Shown: piece by piece, positions 4,440-6,307 of the stretch | Position numbering within the stretch: the stretch's first letter is position 1 | How the letters are laid out: the number at the start of each line of letters is the position of its first letter | NCBI GenBank assembly: GCA_937927795.1 | Contig: CALBSF010000076.1 | Span: 1 to 6,307 of the forward strand | Reading direction: 5' to 3' | From: an uncultured Rickettsiales bacterium | GTDB taxonomy: Bacteria; Pseudomonadota; Alphaproteobacteria; Rickettsiales; UBA1997 | DNA: 6,307 nt | Program-made: the position numbers and the translations under genes | Notes under the pieces: model-generated | What the model was told of the DNA's origin: nothing | Databases searched by the model: none | Seen by the model: only the letters and a program-made list of their open reading frames with translations

Positions 4440-5852
4440 ATATTCGTTATTTTTAGAATTTTGGGTTTCTATAATATATTTTCCTTGATTGAAATTATCA
4501 AATAGCTTTACAAGCCCTGATTTTGCTGCTTCAATTAAGATTTTTATTTCTTCATTATTTTTGGCAATTTCAATAATTTCTGATTTATTATAAGAGGATA
4601 ATTTCCAATAATTTAAAGAATTAATTTGCTCTGGTTTTAAATTATTTAGCTCTATTTTTATCATTCCTTCAATCAATAATAGCGCAGATAAAGTTAATTG
4701 AGGATCTTGACCAGAAAAAACCTCTTTTTTGCTTGAATTTTGACCAGTTTTATAATCAAAAATTTCTGCCAAACCATCTTCATTTAAAATTAAACGATCA
4801 ATTTTCCCGCTGATTAAAATATCGCCAAGTTCAAGTTCTGCAGGAATTTCTAAATAGTTTTTACAATTAATAAAATCTTCATTTTTTTTAATAAAATTCT
4901 TAAAAATATTTTCAAATTTTGGCCACCAAATTAATTTTGCATTATTGGCTAAAAAATATTGATCAAAAATTTCTGCAAAATTTACTGATTGCGGATTTTT
5001 AATAAATTCTTCCAAAGCCTTATGAATAAAGCTTCCAAACTCTGCATATGATCCTTCATAATCAATTTCTTTAAGCTCTTTTAATTGCAAAATTCTTTTA
5101 GCGTAAACAAAATATGGATCTGCAATTAATTTTGAAATATCAGTAATTGAAATTCTTTTGAGATCAGATTTGATGCCGCTTTTAGCTTGATGATTTTGAC
5201 TTATGGCAATTATATTTTGATCTAAATTTTTTAAATAATTAAAATATTCTTCGCCTTGATTTAAATTTATGCCAATTTTTTTGATTAAGGTTTTTAATTT
5301 TAATAAAAATAAAGACTCAATTAAGGTAGTGCCCGCACTTTCTTTTGACCTAGTTAGAGTAATAGATTTATTGGATAAATAGTTGCAAAAATCATAGGCA
5401 TTTTGCCCAATTTTTTGTAAATTTTTATCAATTCCTAAATCTTTTTTTATTTTCTTCCCCAGCCAATCATCACTTGCAATGCTAGGAAAACTGCCCTCAT
5501 TTAATGATGCCACAATAATTAAATCGAAATTTAATAATCTAGCCTCAATTGATGAAAGAATTTGAACGTTAGAAGTGGCATTTCCTTTTTCAAAATAACT
5601 AATTTGAGAAAGTAAATTTTTTAAGAATCTTGAAAAATTTTTGAAATTTATTTTAATGTCGGTTTGTTGTTTTAATTTTTCAAAAAATTCTTTAGAAAGT
5701 TTTGAAATATTCGGTAGTTCAAAAACTGATTTATAGAATTTTATACTTTCTAGTTTATTCCAAATAGGTTTAATGTTTAGTTCGTCTTCAATTAGTTTTT
5801 CTAGTTTGAGTAGTATCATTCGGTGAATTAATTTGGTTTCAGTTATAGTCAT
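4422..5852 (-). CDS. addB: AddB-like double-strand-break repair nuclease, C-terminal half only
   Basis: The 476 residues correspond to the C-terminal half of alphaproteobacterial AddB, whose full proteins are roughly 800-1000 residues. AddB works with AddA to resect DNA ends for RecA. Family landmarks appear in order: VQILSSIEARLLNFDLIIVASLNEGSFPS (96-124), WLGKKIKKDLGID (130-142), AYDF (152-155), ITLTRSKESAGT (164-175), KRISITDISKLIADPYFVYAKRIL (232-255), GSFIHKALEEF (273-283), WWPKFE (309-314). The PD-(D/E)XK nuclease centre follows: His277, Asp352 in GKIDRL, Asp366-x-Lys368 in IFDYKTG, and Gln385 in PQLTLSALLL. The C-terminus EYWHLTR matches the usual AddB end. Nuclease residues are therefore intact, but the whole N-terminal helicase-like half is missing. 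ATG 5852 is chosen because an in-frame TAG lies three codons upstream (5861-5859). The start overlaps the upstream gene's stop as ATGA. No addA follows; truA does. It could be a functional nuclease-only version or a decaying remnant. Confidence 0.85.
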   Translation of the reverse strand: MTITETKLIHRMILLKLEKLIEDELNIKPIWNKLESIKFYKSVFELPNISKLSKEFFEKLKQQTDIKINFKNFSRFLKNLLSQISYFEKGNATSNVQILSSIEARLLNFDLIIVASLNEGSFPSIASDDWLGKKIKKDLGIDKNLQKIGQNAYDFCNYLSNKSITLTRSKESAGTTLIESLFLLKLKTLIKKIGINLNQGEEYFNYLKNLDQNIIAISQNHQAKSGIKSDLKRISITDISKLIADPYFVYAKRILQLKELKEIDYEGSYAEFGSFIHKALEEFIKNPQSVNFAEIFDQYFLANNAKLIWWPKFENIFKNFIKKNEDFINCKNYLEIPAELELGDILISGKIDRLILNEDGLAEIFDYKTGQNSSKKEVFSGQDPQLTLSALLLIEGMIKIELNNLKPEQINSLNYWKLSSYNKSEIIEIAKNNEEIKILIEAAKSGLVKLFDNFNQGKYIIETQNSKNNEYWHLTR

Positions 5853-6307
5853 TTCACTCTAGTAAAATATCTAAATTTTATTGAAACAGTTTTATTCGAC
5901 ATTTTAATATCTGGTTCTATGTAATAATTAGAATATTTTTTACAAATTTCGATTATTTTCCATAAAATAAAAGATAATTTTTCATCTGGCCACTCGTGAA
6001 AAAAAGCTAAAGATGGATTTTGTTTTTTAAAGCGAAGCATCTCATCACCCTGAATTTGTGGAAGCATCTCGATTTCTTCTATTATAGAAAGAGTACCTAC
6101 AATTTTTTCAAAAGTCAGATCAAGTGGCACTGAATCAGCTGAAACCTCACCGCCTAACTGACTTTTAACTTCTTTATCAAATTCACGAAGTTCTGAGCGT
6201 TCAATTCCTTTGAGCTTCACCGCATTTTTAAGCATTTCGATTTTTTGCTCGGAAGATAATGGATGAATAAAAGATTTCCGAACATCATCAGGCAAATAAT
6301 GCGAGAC
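5849..6307 (-). CDS. Unrecognised protein, C-terminal 152 residues (5' end outside window)
   Basis: The frame is open from the right edge (reading VSHYLPDDVRKSF...) to TGA 5851-5849. A TTG at 6295 is in frame but probably not the start, as the frame continues off the window. I do not recognise the family with confidence. The first part (to about residue 50) is charged and helical (SSEQKIEMLKNAVKLKGIER..LREFDKEVKSQ). A second helical part (about 65-125) ends RFKKQNPSLAFFHEWPDEKLSFILWKI. A strand-like tail TVSIKFRYFTRVK closes the protein. The two helical parts loosely resemble FliG/MgtE-N-type right-handed helical repeats ('LP-x-x-x-R', then an 'I-R-x-x-x-x-x-F-x-x-L' style segment), but a FliG C-terminal torque domain is missing and no gene nearby is flagellar. 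No signal peptide or membrane segment is visible in this portion. The stop overlaps the addB start by 4 nt, so the two are probably translated together. Confidence 0.7.
   Translation of the reverse strand, partial: VSHYLPDDVRKSFIHPLSSEQKIEMLKNAVKLKGIERSELREFDKEVKSQLGGEVSADSVPLDLTFEKIVGTLSIIEEIEMLPQIQGDEMLRFKKQNPSLAFFHEWPDEKLSFILWKIIEICKKYSNYYIEPDIKMSNKTVSIKFRYFTRVK

Noticed and set aside
1..6307. tRNA, rRNA or riboswitch genes
   Set aside because: The only non-coding stretches are the two repeat-filled gaps (3261-3401 and 4158-4421) and spacers of 14 nt or less; none shows a tRNA cloverleaf or a recognised riboswitch motif.

Overview
The window is AT-rich, densely packed bacterial chromosome that uses the standard code (TGA is a stop in hemF and in the right-edge gene; Trp is TGG). 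The gene set points to an alphaproteobacterium, most likely Rickettsiales or a similar low-GC, host-associated lineage: an MlaD-type MCE protein followed by a DUF2155 exported protein, oxygen-dependent HemF, a three-subunit-type purine module (purC-purS-purQ) and an AddB with the alphaproteobacterial C-terminal layout. Short GCGAAGC-centred palindromes between genes also fit, because similar small palindromic repeats are common there. Lineage is inferred from family resemblance only.

Left half (2-3260, + strand): six genes apparently in one transcription unit, with gaps of -11, 3, 14, 4 and 3 nt. They are the 3' end of mlaD (lipid transport), a DUF2155 secreted protein, hemF (heme synthesis), then purC, purS and purQ (de novo purine synthesis). 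The unrelated functions suggest operon compaction rather than one pathway. purL, the catalytic partner of PurS and PurQ, is not in the window.

Middle (3261-4421): truA, a tRNA pseudouridine synthase on the - strand, converges on purQ. It is flanked on both sides by palindromic repeats. Between purQ and truA is a hairpin element with about 30-bp arms. It lies between two near-identical 19-20 bp direct repeats that contain the two stop codons, which looks like an insertion that duplicated the tail-to-tail junction. Upstream of truA is a second repeat cluster: a 55-bp unit twice in tandem, plus a third inverted copy that closes a 38-bp hairpin. The two repeat families have different stems but share a CGTCAT head and a GCGAAGC apex.

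Right half (4422-6307, - strand): a 476-codon gene encoding only the C-terminal half of AddB (inactivated-helicase tail plus PD-(D/E)XK nuclease). Its start overlaps by 4 nt (ATGA) the end of an unrecognised gene that runs off the right edge. The N-terminal half of AddB is absent and no addA follows.

No complete new defence or mobile system is visible. The items most worth checking are the repeat architecture with its insertion footprint, and the half-length addB joined to an unknown gene.
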